Part shown: piece after piece, positions 1-9,059 of the stretch
Layout of the letters: each line of letters opens with the position of its first letter
How positions within the stretch are numbered: position 1 is the stretch's first letter
From: Nitratireductor pacificus pht-3B
GTDB taxonomy: Bacteria; Pseudomonadota; Alphaproteobacteria; Rhizobiales; Rhizobiaceae
Direction of reading: 5' to 3'
DNA length: 64,000 nucleotides
Assembly (NCBI RefSeq): GCF_000300335.1
Contig: NZ_AMRM01000020.1
Location: forward strand, 1-64,000
Position numbers and translations under genes: made by a program
Notes under the pieces: generated by a model
What the model saw: only the letters and a program-made list of their open reading frames with translations
What the model was told of the DNA's origin: nothing
Database searches by the model: none

Positions 1-23
1 GCTTCCGCCGCATGAGATACCAC

Positions 24-94
24 CCTCGGAAGTTCCGGTTCCGGGCGATCCAAAGTCGGGTAGCACGTCAGGTACATTCAGGGGAGCAGGTCAA
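24..94. repeat. Direct repeat, copy A (IS debris)
   Basis: A 48-base block at 24-71 matches 50748-50795 at about 44 of 48 positions, in the same orientation. Both copies are followed by the word GGGGAGCAGGTCAA (81-94 here, 50833-50846 in the other copy) after spacers of 9 and 37 bases. The block contains a short palindrome around GGAAGTTCC. The resemblance appears to continue to the left edge of the window. I do not recognise the source element, but both copies lie next to IS3-family transposase remnants, so this is most likely mobile-element debris. Confidence 0.6.
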
Positions 95-130
95 GAAGCT
101 CGCGCTCAAAATCGGTCCCGTGGGCGTTCC

Positions 131-225
131 GTGGGCGAATTGTACAACACCGAGCAACTGCACCGCGCATTCGGATATCGACCACCAGCTCAAAAGACCA
201 TCTTGCCGCCGACGGTTCCGTTTCT
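131..225 (+). pseudogene. IS3/IS481-type transposase C-terminal remnant
   Basis: The plus-strand frame from 131 reads YNTEQLHRAFGYRPPA and then ILPP. This matches the usual end of IS3/IS481-family integrases, where a YNxxRPHxALGYxPPAP motif follows the DDE core. No catalytic core precedes it in any frame here, so only the tail survives. The element lay on the plus strand and is cut at the left or was already broken. Confidence 0.45.
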
Positions 226-452
226 TCGCAACGAGAGTCAATTACCGGCTCAGAACTACGAAGAAGCACCCTGGTTCCATTTGGATTTTGTCGCTGTCAA
301 AGGCAGCCCTAGCCTTGATTGGATAAGAAGGTGACTGATGAACCTGTCCGCTAAGCGACCGAAAGTCTTGTCAACATAACTGCAGCTGAGTGGTGACTGC
401 AGCCGAGTGATCTCCATCAACCAAGGCGCACTGGCATCATGGGAGGGATTCT

Positions 453-3400
453 ATGTCCGTACCGCCGATTCAGCAGAACAAGGCGCTCCTTCTTTTCGTC
501 GCGGCAAGTCCAGCCGCGCGCCTGGCTCAATTTGCCCAAAGCGTTACCAAAGTGGTCGGTGCGGCGCCTGGCCAACCACATGCCGGCGCGAGCAAAACCC
601 ACGCCGCACACGGTCCCACGGGCCCATCCAATGCCAAGCCGCTTCCGCCAAACCTCCAGCAATTGCTTCAAACGGATTCGCAACCGCCCGCACCCGATTG
701 GACATCGCACTTCCATGGGCAGCACGGCAATGATCGGCAGTCGTCCAATGCGCCAAAGACAAGGCAAAACACGAACTTGTCCACCAACAGGCCAGGCCCG
801 GGGCTGAACCACACCGACTACACTCATTGGCTCGAAGCCGGAAACACCCTCAAAAAAGCGGCTCAAGCCACTGGCATGACTGAAACCGAACTGGTGTCCA
901 AACTTGCCGAGAGCGGCGTCACGCTCAGCGACACCACTCAAGAATTGAATGATGGTACCTGTGTGGGAACGGTTACCGTAGAGTATGAGAGCGGCCGAAG
1001 GGTAACGGTCTTTCACGATCCCCAGCAGCCCGGCCTGACGAAGGAGGTGAACGAGGACGGCAAGAAGGTCCGAACCACGATCGGCAACTCCGAATATACG
1101 GACCGGCGCGTTGGCGACGGCCACGGGTTCCCGCTCATTCCGGCAGTTTCGGATCAACCGCCTCCAACGCCTATTGAACTGTTCATACCGGAGGACGGAG
1201 GATATCCCGATGGCCCGCCCGACCTGTCGGTGACGTCGCCGCTGATCATGCCAGGTCGCTTCAACACCACGGTGATCGATGGCAACTCCATGACCACCCC
1301 ATGGAACGGCGAGATTCTCGGCCTGGCGGGACAGGCCGCGAAGCCCGGAGACACGCTTTTCGAGCATTATGTAAGGGCCGGCATCGATCCCAACGACCCC
1401 GGTGCGACCCGAGACCAACTGGCAGCCACGCCCTCGCTCGATCCCAGTCCTTTCGGAACCCGGCCGGCCGCGTCCGGCGACAGCGACCGGAAGTTGCGTG
1501 CCGGTGAGATCGTGTTCGTCCTCGATCCAACGCGCCTCGGGTATTTGAAGTATCAGCGGGAAGCCCTGGCGAAGGCGGGAAATCTAGAACTCTCTCAGAA
1601 GGAACGCAACGCGGCGAAGAGCGACCTCGTGGTTGGGATCGTGAAGGAGATCGACTACGGGGCGACCCTGCAGGGCGTTCCCTTCGTCGGCTACGACAGG
1701 AACGGGGACAACAAGCTGGAGCTCTCCGAACTGACGGATCTCGTCAAGCCGATTGCTGCCCGGGCGCCCAACGACCCGATCTACGTCGCGGCGGTCGACG
1801 AGGCGATCCTCATCAAGAAACGGGAATGGATGCTCGACGGGCGCACCAACGATCAGCTCGGCGTCATTATCGCGGCCGCGGAGCGCGGCGACTACGCCGA
1901 GGTGTCCGCTCAAACAAGCAAGCAGCTCGTCGCCTCGGCTGACGATGCGGCAGCCATACCGGGCACGCAAGCCATCCCCGAAGCTCAGGCGGCGGCGATG
2001 CTGAAACGCGGCGGCGTTTACCGGACCTATGTCGCCGGAGACCGCGACCTGTATTTGAGCGCCGTCAACAAGGGCATCGCCGACGCACATGACGAGATCT
2101 TCAAGAGAAGGCCGATCGGCGAGCTCCAGACGGCATGGGGCGACGGCGGAATGGACGGCGCCGTCGCTCTGATGGCAAAAGCCAAGGCCCTGACCAGCAC
2201 GACCGCGACGCTGCCGGGTTACGGCGGCAAGATACTCAACGATCCCCGCGTCCTTGCGATGATGGATCAAGCGATAGGCGTGCTCGCCGATGACGGGAGC
2301 AGCGTGCCCATGCCGCTCGGGGACGACCCAGCGGAGGTGTTGCCCCAGGAACAGGCGTTGCGGGACCTTGCCGAAGTCAGTCGAAACGTCGTGTATGGCG
2401 ACGGCGACGTGCCCGGGGAGGGCAAGGCCGCCGTCGATCACATCGCCGGTACGATCGTGAGCAGGTTGACGTTCAACCCACCCGGCGGGGGTGTCTTCCA
2501 GGACACGACCTACCTTGGGATCCTGGCCCGGTCAGGGCGCGACGGGAACATCACCCTGCTTCTCGCCACGGCGGCGAAAGCCAGCCCGGAGATGAGGGAA
2601 ACGGCGTTCATCTTCGCCGTTCGCGGGATCAGAGGCTTTAATGGCGCCCTCAACAAACTCGATGGAAAGATTGCGAAAGGCTACAACGACATCTTCCACG
2701 GGGTCTCGACCTGGGGCGGGCTGACGGATGCTCTGAACGAGGAAGAGGCCCGGAAGCAGGGCTGGGAAGACGTTCAGAAACTGCTGCGGATCAACCCGCA
2801 AGCGGCACAAGCTTTGAGGATGGACGGCGAGAAGAAGATTCATCAGTGGGAACGTCAGGAAAGCATGCAGCTTGCCGTCAAACTGTATGGCGGCGAACTG
2901 GAGAACACACCCGGCTTTGACCGGGTTCCCATGCCAGTCAAATTGCGCGTCACCGGCCACGAGCCAATGACGATCACCCAGGCGCTCGCAAAGCTCCCGC
3001 CAATCCCCACGCATCGAGATGCCAGCGATCCCGCGAACTCCAAGCTGGAGCACCCCGAGCTTCCTTCGTCGGCTTGGCTTCAGCGCGCCGTCAGACAACT
3101 TTCGACATTCCTGACGGTGGAAGCCCTGAAGCGCGGCACGAAGGAAACCACGTTCCACAAGTTGCTGATCGGTCCGGTTGTCCCCGGAGGCGAAGACAAT
3201 TCCAGCAAATACGCGATCGGCCGCGTCTCCGGTGGTCTCAGCGCTTTTTTGTTCAGTCGCAGCATCGGAGAACTCGTCCAAAGCGACAAACTGCTCGACT
3301 GGCTCTATGTGCCCCTTCACGCGTCCGTGGCCCTCTCGGCCACGGCGGGCGCATTGCTTCCCAACAACTGGAAGACGGCCGTCTTCGGTGTCGACATGAG

Positions 3401-4241
3401 CGGCAACGCAAACACACCGTTTCAGCGCCGCTTCAGTGCAGCGGACAAGCGCATCCAACAGATGAATGTGGGCGATGGCTGGAAGAAATTCATGTCCAGT
3501 GCTGCCGCAGTTCTCACAAAAGACCTGGCGGATGCCGGGTACTTCCTCGTTGACACTGCCAGCGCTATCGTCGCAGGTATCCGTGGCGACTGGATTACCG
3601 TCGGCGGCTACGGTCTTGTCGCGTTGAGCGACGGCTTCGCCATGGCGGGTCCCGGGTTCCAAGCGGCTCGAAATGTTGGCCCGGCGAGTGCGGCGACCGG
3701 CAAGACCGGCGTCGGCAACAATGCATTCAGCAAGGCCGCGTTGAGCCGCAGCGGCACTTTCTTTACCGGCTGGGCAGCAGTCTTCATGCTTGTCGGTACG
3801 ACCATTGTCACCGCACGTGGAGCCTGGACCAAAGCACACGAGTTCGATCAGGCAGATGCCAACTTCCTGACAACAATACTCGGCGTCAAGCCGGACGTCG
3901 CAAAGGTACTGGCCGAGCACAACGACTTTCTTGACCAGGGAGCGCCGGGATTCGCCTCGCTTCTGTTCCCGGACGAAAACTATCTGGGCGGGCCTGATAT
4001 CCAACGGAGCGCCGGCCATCTCCTGATGGGCGCACTCGGCGACCTTAAATACACGCGAGATCGCGCCAGGGACACCTTCAATCAATGGAGCCCCGAACAG
4101 GCGGAAGCAGTGGCCGAGTTTGTAAAAGAAGAAGGGGGCAGGTTTTTCATAGGATTATCGTACTTCAACGCCGATAAGCTATTGGGTTTTTGCAATAGAA
4201 ACAACATCCCTATTAAAGATTACCGAATATCATATTGGTGA
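453..4241 (+). CDS. Large putative type III secretion substrate (LysM-like and EF-hand-like segments)
   Basis: A 1262-residue protein with no close family that I can name. Start ATG 453 is preceded by GGGAGG six bases upstream. The N-terminus is rich in Ser, Pro and Ala and has no Sec signal, which fits T3SS export but does not prove it. Residues about 125-290 resemble the matching region of the giant protein at 11963-22231: a helix starting NTLKKAAQATGM, then Thr/Asp-rich strands. Residues about 293-360 look LysM-like (KPGDTLFEHYV to LRAGEIVFVLDP). D415-x-N417-x-D419-x-K421 to E426 forms a single EF-hand-like calcium loop. The C-terminal third (about 870-1140) has several hydrophobic stretches that could enter membranes. 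The last 120 bases are AT-rich. It could instead be an adhesin or polymorphic toxin, but no adhesin repeats or RTX motifs are visible. The T3SS operon lies in the same IS-bracketed region. Confidence 0.6.
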   Translation: MSVPPIQQNKALLLFVAASPAARLAQFAQSVTKVVGAAPGQPHAGASKTHAAHGPTGPSNAKPLPPNLQQLLQTDSQPPAPDWTSHFHGQHGNDRQSSNAPKTRQNTNLSTNRPGPGLNHTDYTHWLEAGNTLKKAAQATGMTETELVSKLAESGVTLSDTTQELNDGTCVGTVTVEYESGRRVTVFHDPQQPGLTKEVNEDGKKVRTTIGNSEYTDRRVGDGHGFPLIPAVSDQPPPTPIELFIPEDGGYPDGPPDLSVTSPLIMPGRFNTTVIDGNSMTTPWNGEILGLAGQAAKPGDTLFEHYVRAGIDPNDPGATRDQLAATPSLDPSPFGTRPAASGDSDRKLRAGEIVFVLDPTRLGYLKYQREALAKAGNLELSQKERNAAKSDLVVGIVKEIDYGATLQGVPFVGYDRNGDNKLELSELTDLVKPIAARAPNDPIYVAAVDEAILIKKREWMLDGRTNDQLGVIIAAAERGDYAEVSAQTSKQLVASADDAAAIPGTQAIPEAQAAAMLKRGGVYRTYVAGDRDLYLSAVNKGIADAHDEIFKRRPIGELQTAWGDGGMDGAVALMAKAKALTSTTATLPGYGGKILNDPRVLAMMDQAIGVLADDGSSVPMPLGDDPAEVLPQEQALRDLAEVSRNVVYGDGDVPGEGKAAVDHIAGTIVSRLTFNPPGGGVFQDTTYLGILARSGRDGNITLLLATAAKASPEMRETAFIFAVRGIRGFNGALNKLDGKIAKGYNDIFHGVSTWGGLTDALNEEEARKQGWEDVQKLLRINPQAAQALRMDGEKKIHQWERQESMQLAVKLYGGELENTPGFDRVPMPVKLRVTGHEPMTITQALAKLPPIPTHRDASDPANSKLEHPELPSSAWLQRAVRQLSTFLTVEALKRGTKETTFHKLLIGPVVPGGEDNSSKYAIGRVSGGLSAFLFSRSIGELVQSDKLLDWLYVPLHASVALSATAGALLPNNWKTAVFGVDMSGNANTPFQRRFSAADKRIQQMNVGDGWKKFMSSAAAVLTKDLADAGYFLVDTASAIVAGIRGDWITVGGYGLVALSDGFAMAGPGFQAARNVGPASAATGKTGVGNNAFSKAALSRSGTFFTGWAAVFMLVGTTIVTARGAWTKAHEFDQADANFLTTILGVKPDVAKVLAEHNDFLDQGAPGFASLLFPDENYLGGPDIQRSAGHLLMGALGDLKYTRDRARDTFNQWSPEQAEAVAEFVKEEGGRFFIGLSYFNADKLLGFCNRNNIPIKDYRISYW

Positions 4242-4343
4242 TTATAGAATATCATAAACGTGAGAATCCAAAGGCACATGGCAACGCGCCACCTCCGCCG
4301 ACGCCCTCCGGAAAGCACGCCCCTGCCGGCAACATCGCCAACC

Positions 4344-5435
4344 TCATCGGGCCACGAGCCGGAGCCTCGCCGGATCGAGATGAACCCGCACCTCGTTCTC
4401 CGACGCGTCGTGCGCCAGGGTGTCGTGCTTGATGTGGAAGAGTTCGCCGACCGGCGTCTCGATGCGGTAGAGTACGCGGTCGCCAAGAAAAGTGCAGGAT
4501 CTGATCTCGCCGGGCACTCCGGTTCTCTCTGAAGCGGGGCCGATGCTGATCGCCGACGACCTGGCGACGAGCTTCGCGGCGCCCGCCTCGACGCCGCTCG
4601 CGGCCACCGGAAACTGGTGGTCGCCGATCATGGCGACCCACGAACCGTCGCTGCTGCGCAGCGCTTCGCAGTCGAGCAGATTGGCATCGCCCATGAAGCT
4701 CGCCACGAAGGCGGTGCGCGGCTGTTCGTAGAGCTCCATCGCCGTGCCGTCCTGGGCGATGCAGCCGCCCTGCATGATGACGATGCGGTCGGAGACGGCC
4801 ATCGCCTCTTCCTGGTCGTGGGTCACGTAGACAGTAGTGACGCCGAGGCGCTGCTGCAGCGCCCGTATCTCGTCGCGCACCTGCCGGCGCAGTTTGGCGT
4901 CGAGGTTGGAGAGCGGCTCGTCGAGCAACAGCACCTCCGGCTGCAGCACGACCGCGCGCGCCACCGCGACGCGCTGCTGCTGGCCGCCGGAGAGCTCGCT
5001 CGGCAGGCGCTCGCCGTAGCCGGCGAGGCCGACGATCTCCAGCGCCTGCTCGGCCTTCGAACGCGCTTCCGCATTCTTCATGCCCGACATGCGCAGGCCA
5101 TATGTCACGTTTCCCATGACCGTCATGTGAGGGAACAGAGCATAGGACTGGAACACCATCGCGACGTTGCGATAGGTCGCCGGCAGCGTCGACACGTCCT
5201 CGTCGCTGATCAATATGCGGCCATCGGTGGGCATCTCCAGCCCGGCGATCATGCGCAACGTCGTCGTCTTGCCGCAGCCCGACGGGCCGAGCAGCGTGAC
5301 CAGCGTGCCGGGTTCCAGGTCGAAACTCACCGCCTCCACCGCACGCACGGCGCCATAACTCTTGGACACCCGGTCGAAGATCACCCGGCCATGATCGGCC
5401 TTGGTCGCGGTCGCAGCGTTGGGATTGTGAAGCAT
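4344..5435 (-). CDS. ABC transporter ATP-binding protein (Fe3+/2-aminoethylphosphonate type)
   Basis: This is the ATPase of a periplasmic-binding-protein importer, the FbpC/PotA-like type. Walker A is GPSGCGKTT, the signature is LSGGQQQR, Walker B is VLLLDEPLSNLD and the H-loop is VTHDQEEA. A C-terminal TOBE-like regulatory domain follows (about residues 240-363). I start at ATG 5435 because AAGGAGGA lies about eight bases upstream; an upstream in-frame codon at 5453 has no ribosome site. It follows the permease gene on the same strand with a 45-base gap, so substrate-binding protein, permease and ATPase form one operon. The class points to ferric iron or a phosphonate/sugar phosphate, but the substrate cannot be read from sequence. 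Confidence 0.9.
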   Translation of the reverse strand: MLHNPNAATATKADHGRVIFDRVSKSYGAVRAVEAVSFDLEPGTLVTLLGPSGCGKTTTLRMIAGLEMPTDGRILISDEDVSTLPATYRNVAMVFQSYALFPHMTVMGNVTYGLRMSGMKNAEARSKAEQALEIVGLAGYGERLPSELSGGQQQRVAVARAVVLQPEVLLLDEPLSNLDAKLRRQVRDEIRALQQRLGVTTVYVTHDQEEAMAVSDRIVIMQGGCIAQDGTAMELYEQPRTAFVASFMGDANLLDCEALRSSDGSWVAMIGDHQFPVAASGVEAGAAKLVARSSAISIGPASERTGVPGEIRSCTFLGDRVLYRIETPVGELFHIKHDTLAHDASENEVRVHLDPARLRLVAR

Positions 5436-5480
5436 GAGACGTCCTCCTTGCACTTTTATGGTGGCTGCGTCGCGCGCGGA

Positions 5481-7658
5481 TCAGCTTCTCGCGCGGGCGG
5501 GAAGCGCGTTTCCGATGCGCTCCTGCCGGCGCAGTCGGCGGCCGCCGAAGGCGAACTGAACCGCGAGCATCACCGCCAGCATGACAACGATCAGCACATT
5601 CGCGTAGGCGATCGCCACGCCATAGCTGCCGTTCTCGACCAGACCGATGATGTAGGCCGTCGCCATGTTGTGGTCGGCGCTGACGAGGAAGATGACAGCG
5701 CTGACCGACGTGATGCCGCGGATGAAGGAATAGGCGACGGCGGCGACGATGGCCGGCCGCAGGAGCGGCAGCAGAACGTAGCGCAGGGTCTGGAAGCTGC
5801 CGCCGCCGAGCGTCAGCGACGCTTCGTCGAGGCTGCGGTCGATCTGCTTGATCGCGGCAACGCCGCCGCGGACGCCCACTGGCATGTTGCGGAAGATAAA
5901 GCAGAGCACGAGGATCACACCGGTCCCGGTGAGCTCGATCGGCGGCACGTTGAAGGCGAGGATGTAGCTCAGGCCCACCACGGTTCCGGGAATGGCGAAG
6001 CTCAGCATCGTCACGAACTCGAAGGCCGTCTTGCCGAAAAACTCCTGGCGGATCAGCAGCCAGGCCGTCAGCAGGCCGAGGGCCGCCGTCAGCGGGGCGG
6101 CGACCGAGGAGATGGTGAGCGTCGTCCAGAACGAATTCCACGCCGATCCGCTCCACAGTACCGCGCCGTCGAGCCACTCGACGCGGAATGCCGTGCGATA
6201 GTGATCGAGGGTGATCGTGTGGTCGTAGCCCCACAGCTTCACGAAGCTGCCGTAGAAGATCATCGCATAGACCACCACCGTCAGGGCGAGCCACGGCATG
6301 GTCAGTCCGTGGACGGCCGCGCTGTGCCTAAGCGACAGCGGCGCGCGGGCCCCGTTGTCGCCCTTGCCAGTGATGGTGGCGTAGCTGGTGCGGCCGAGCC
6401 ACATGCGCTGCACCAGGAACGCGCCGAGCGTCAGGAACAGCAGGATGATCGCGAGGACGGCGGCGCGCGCCGGATCGGCCTGCGCGCCGACCACGGCAAA
6501 ATAGATCTCGGTCGAAAGCACACCGTCGGCGCCGCCGAGCACCAGGGGATTGCCGAAATCCGCCAGGCTTTCGATGAACCCCAGCAGGAAGGCATTGGCG
6601 AGGCCCGGCCGAAAGAGCGGCAGCGAGACCGTGCGCATCGTCGCCGAGAGGTCGGCGCGCAGCGTCTGGGCCGCCTCCTCGAGGGACGGGCTCACGCCCT
6701 CCACCACGCCGATCAGCACCAGGAAGGCGATGGGCGTGAATGCCAGGGTCTGGGCCAGCCATACGCCCCAAAGCCCATAGAGCCAGCGCCCGGCCTCGAC
6801 GTCGAGGAAATCGGCGGCGAAGGTCGTCACCCAGCCGGCCCGGCCGAAGAGCAGGATGAGCGCCAGGCCGACGACGAAGGGCGGGGTGATGATGGGCAGA
6901 ATCGTCAGCGCGCGCAGGAGCCCCTTGGCGGGGAAGCGGGTACGCGTGATCAGGAGCGCGAATGCAAGGCCGAGCACTGTGGTGCTCGTCGCCGTCAGAA
7001 CGCCGAGCAGGATCGAGTTCACAGCGACGCCGCAATGGCGGCCGCCGGTGAAACAGGCAAGCCCCCATACGTCCCTGCCCGTCGCCGTCGAAAGCACGGA
7101 GCCGATCACGGTGCCCTCGCTGGGAGCGGATACGGCCTGCGTCAGCACGTGGAGGATCGGGTAGAAGACGAAAAGGCCGATCAGCACCAGCACAAGGGCG
7201 ATCGAGCCGACGGCGAAGGCATCGCGGTTGCTGCGTCCCATGCGCGCCCAAAGCGTCGTCGCGCACAAGAGCAGAGACGCGGCCACGACGATGGCGCCAT
7301 AGCCCAGCGCCTGGCCGCCGGCCTCGGGGAAGAAACCCAGCCAACGGGCGGCGAAAGGCGGCAGGGCGACGGCGGCAAGTCCCAGCACCAGCAGGCAGAG
7401 CAACAGGCGCGGACCGCGAGGGACGCCCCCGATCCCACAGGCCGAAAACAGAACATAGGCAAGCACCAGACCGGGGATCGCGAGCAGCGGACGTCCATGG
7501 ATCAGCGTCTGCAGAAGTCCTGGCGCGCCCTGCTCGGAGAGAAGACCGCCGGCGTCGATCCAATCGCGCTCGAAGATGCCGTAGTCGACACCGAACCAGG
7601 GCATGGCGCAATAGCCCAGGAGTCCGAATGCCGCCAGGGTGAAAACTGCTCTCTGCAT
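5481..7658 (-). CDS. ABC transporter permease, fused two-domain FbpB type
   Basis: A 725-residue inner-membrane protein holding two copies of the binding-protein-dependent permease domain, as in FbpB-family iron/phosphonate importers. Many hydrophobic helices are visible, and each half carries an EAA-type coupling loop (EEAAQTLRADLSATMRTV in the first, DEASLTLGGGSFQTLRYVL in the second). I prefer the start at 7658 because the first helix begins directly after it. An in-frame start at 7739 would add 27 polar residues, and neither start has a convincing ribosome site. It lies between the solute-binding protein and ATPase genes of the same operon. Confidence 0.88.
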   Translation of the reverse strand: MQRAVFTLAAFGLLGYCAMPWFGVDYGIFERDWIDAGGLLSEQGAPGLLQTLIHGRPLLAIPGLVLAYVLFSACGIGGVPRGPRLLLCLLVLGLAAVALPPFAARWLGFFPEAGGQALGYGAIVVAASLLLCATTLWARMGRSNRDAFAVGSIALVLVLIGLFVFYPILHVLTQAVSAPSEGTVIGSVLSTATGRDVWGLACFTGGRHCGVAVNSILLGVLTATSTTVLGLAFALLITRTRFPAKGLLRALTILPIITPPFVVGLALILLFGRAGWVTTFAADFLDVEAGRWLYGLWGVWLAQTLAFTPIAFLVLIGVVEGVSPSLEEAAQTLRADLSATMRTVSLPLFRPGLANAFLLGFIESLADFGNPLVLGGADGVLSTEIYFAVVGAQADPARAAVLAIILLFLTLGAFLVQRMWLGRTSYATITGKGDNGARAPLSLRHSAAVHGLTMPWLALTVVVYAMIFYGSFVKLWGYDHTITLDHYRTAFRVEWLDGAVLWSGSAWNSFWTTLTISSVAAPLTAALGLLTAWLLIRQEFFGKTAFEFVTMLSFAIPGTVVGLSYILAFNVPPIELTGTGVILVLCFIFRNMPVGVRGGVAAIKQIDRSLDEASLTLGGGSFQTLRYVLLPLLRPAIVAAVAYSFIRGITSVSAVIFLVSADHNMATAYIIGLVENGSYGVAIAYANVLIVVMLAVMLAVQFAFGGRRLRRQERIGNALPARARS

Positions 7659-7806
7659 GACACAGCCTGTCTGTCGAGCCGGCCGGGCCGGTTCATTTGT
7701 AAGGTCGATGCGTGCCGGGACGAGAACCCGGAAAGCCATGATAGGGGAAAGAGCCCGGATCGCCGCCCGATGCCGGGGGGGCTGCGACGATCCGGGCAGT
7801 ACGACA

Positions 7807-8829
7807 TCAATGCGCCGTCTTCACCTCACCGTCGAAACGGGAGAGAAGGTGCGTGCGCATATCCGCCGATCCGTAAGTGGCGAAATCGTAGTCGACGAGC
7901 TTGATCGTCGCGATGTCGGGCGCTTCGGGCGGCACGGTGGCCTTGCCGTTCGACGGCACCTGGTTCTGGCCGGCCGCGGCGCCGGTCGCCTGGCCCTCGG
8001 CGCTCAGCGCGTAGTCGACGAACAGCTTGGCGTTGTCGAGGTTGCGCGCGCCCTTGATCACGCTGACGGCACCGATCTCGTAGCCCGTGCCCTCGCACGG
8101 AGCGACGATCTCGATCGGGAAGCCGGCTTGCTTCTGGGTCACGGCGTCGTGCATGAAGGCGATGCCGATCAGTGTCTCGCCGCGCGCCGCAGCCTTGACC
8201 GGCGCGGAGCCGGACTTGGTGTAGCTGTTGACGTTCTCGTTGAGCTCGCCGAGATAGCGATAGGCCTCGTCTTCGCCGAAGATCTGCACCAGCGTGGCGA
8301 GCGCCGTGTACGCGGTGCCGGACGAATTGGGATTGGCGATCTGCACCTCGCCGCGATAGGTCTCGCTCGCTAGGTCCTTCCAGCATGAGGGAGCGGTCAG
8401 CCCCTTCTTCTCGAGGATCTGCGTGTTGTAGGCGAAGCCCAGGGCGCCGGCATAGATGCCCGTCGCCCGGCCACCGGAAATGTCGTGAAAGTTCTGGGCC
8501 CACGGCAGAAGCTCGGAATGGACCGGGGAGGAATATGCCTCCAGAAGCCCTTCGGCGGCGGCCTGGAGCTGCGGGTCGCCGGTGCCGCCCCACCACACAT
8601 CCACCTTGGGATTGTCCTTCTCGGCGCGGATCTGCGCAAGGATCTCGCCCGAGCTCTTGCGCACCATCGATACGTCGATGCCGGACTTTCGTTCAAAGGC
8701 AGCCTCGATCCCCGTGCACCAAGCCTCGTCGGCCCCGCACAAAACGTTCAGCCTGCCTTCGGCCGCCGCGGACGCAGTCATCGCAAGCAAGGCGACGGCA
8801 CCTGCGCCGGAGTGAAACCTTCTCCTCAT
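7807..8829 (-). CDS. ABC transporter substrate-binding protein (AfuA/FbpA family)
   Basis: A 340-residue periplasmic solute receptor. A Sec signal peptide is plain: an Arg-rich start, a hydrophobic core (AGAVALLAMTASAAA) and cleavage before EGRLNVLCG. The body has features of family-1 extracellular binding proteins for ferric iron, spermidine or phosphonates, such as VWWGGTGDPQLQAAAEG and GVIGIAFMHDA-like lobes. ATG 8829 has GGAGGAAGGA just upstream. It is first in the operon with the permease and ATPase, divergent from the response regulator at 9060. Such pairings often mean the two-component system controls the importer. Confidence 0.9.
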   Translation of the reverse strand: MRRRFHSGAGAVALLAMTASAAAEGRLNVLCGADEAWCTGIEAAFERKSGIDVSMVRKSSGEILAQIRAEKDNPKVDVWWGGTGDPQLQAAAEGLLEAYSSPVHSELLPWAQNFHDISGGRATGIYAGALGFAYNTQILEKKGLTAPSCWKDLASETYRGEVQIANPNSSGTAYTALATLVQIFGEDEAYRYLGELNENVNSYTKSGSAPVKAAARGETLIGIAFMHDAVTQKQAGFPIEIVAPCEGTGYEIGAVSVIKGARNLDNAKLFVDYALSAEGQATGAAAGQNQVPSNGKATVPPEAPDIATIKLVDYDFATYGSADMRTHLLSRFDGEVKTAH

Positions 8830-8879
8830 TCCTTCCTCCCGTCTGTCACGGAAGCCGGCCGTCCAACCCGACAGGCTTC

Positions 8880-9004
8880 CCTGAAGGAGAGAATGAAGGA
8901 ACCTTCAGGCAGCGCAACAACGGTTCCGTTGCAAGCGTTGCGTTGCGCCCGGCAAAAAAATTGCCCGGATTGCATTTATTGCGAATGTGACTGTTATCGT
9001 CACA
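8880..9004. promoter_or_regulatory. Dyad-rich divergent control region
   Basis: The 230-base spacer between the ABC operon (start 8829, minus) and the response regulator (start 9060, plus) holds several perfect dyads: CCTGAAGG/CCTTCAGG at 8880-8887 and 8902-8909; CAACGG-TT-CCGTTG at 8918-8931; and TGTGAC-N7-GTCACA at 8986-9004. An imperfect CCGGCAA/TTGCCCGG pair sits at 8949-8968. These look like operators for one or more dimeric regulators, plausibly the adjacent response regulator. The 8986-9004 dyad resembles a CRP/FNR-type site with a 7-base spacer. Which dyad serves which gene is not resolved. Confidence 0.5.
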
Positions 9005-9059
9005 AGTCTTTCATTGGATATTTCTGTGAGCGGTTCTATCGTCGCATCGGGAGGAAGCG

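Noticed and set aside
340-420. Possible tts box upstream of the first effector
   Set aside because: GTCCGCT followed by CGACCGAAAG resembles the rhizobial tts box only with a two-base insertion and mismatches in the spacing.
2532-4085. 517-residue minus-strand open frame
   Set aside because: It is antisense to the protein at 453-4241, whose start and domain content are better supported.
4617-7904. 1095-residue plus-strand open frame
   Set aside because: It lies antisense to the ABC ATPase and permease genes, is rich in Arg, His, Asp and Gln, and has no family motif. It is a GC-rich shadow frame.
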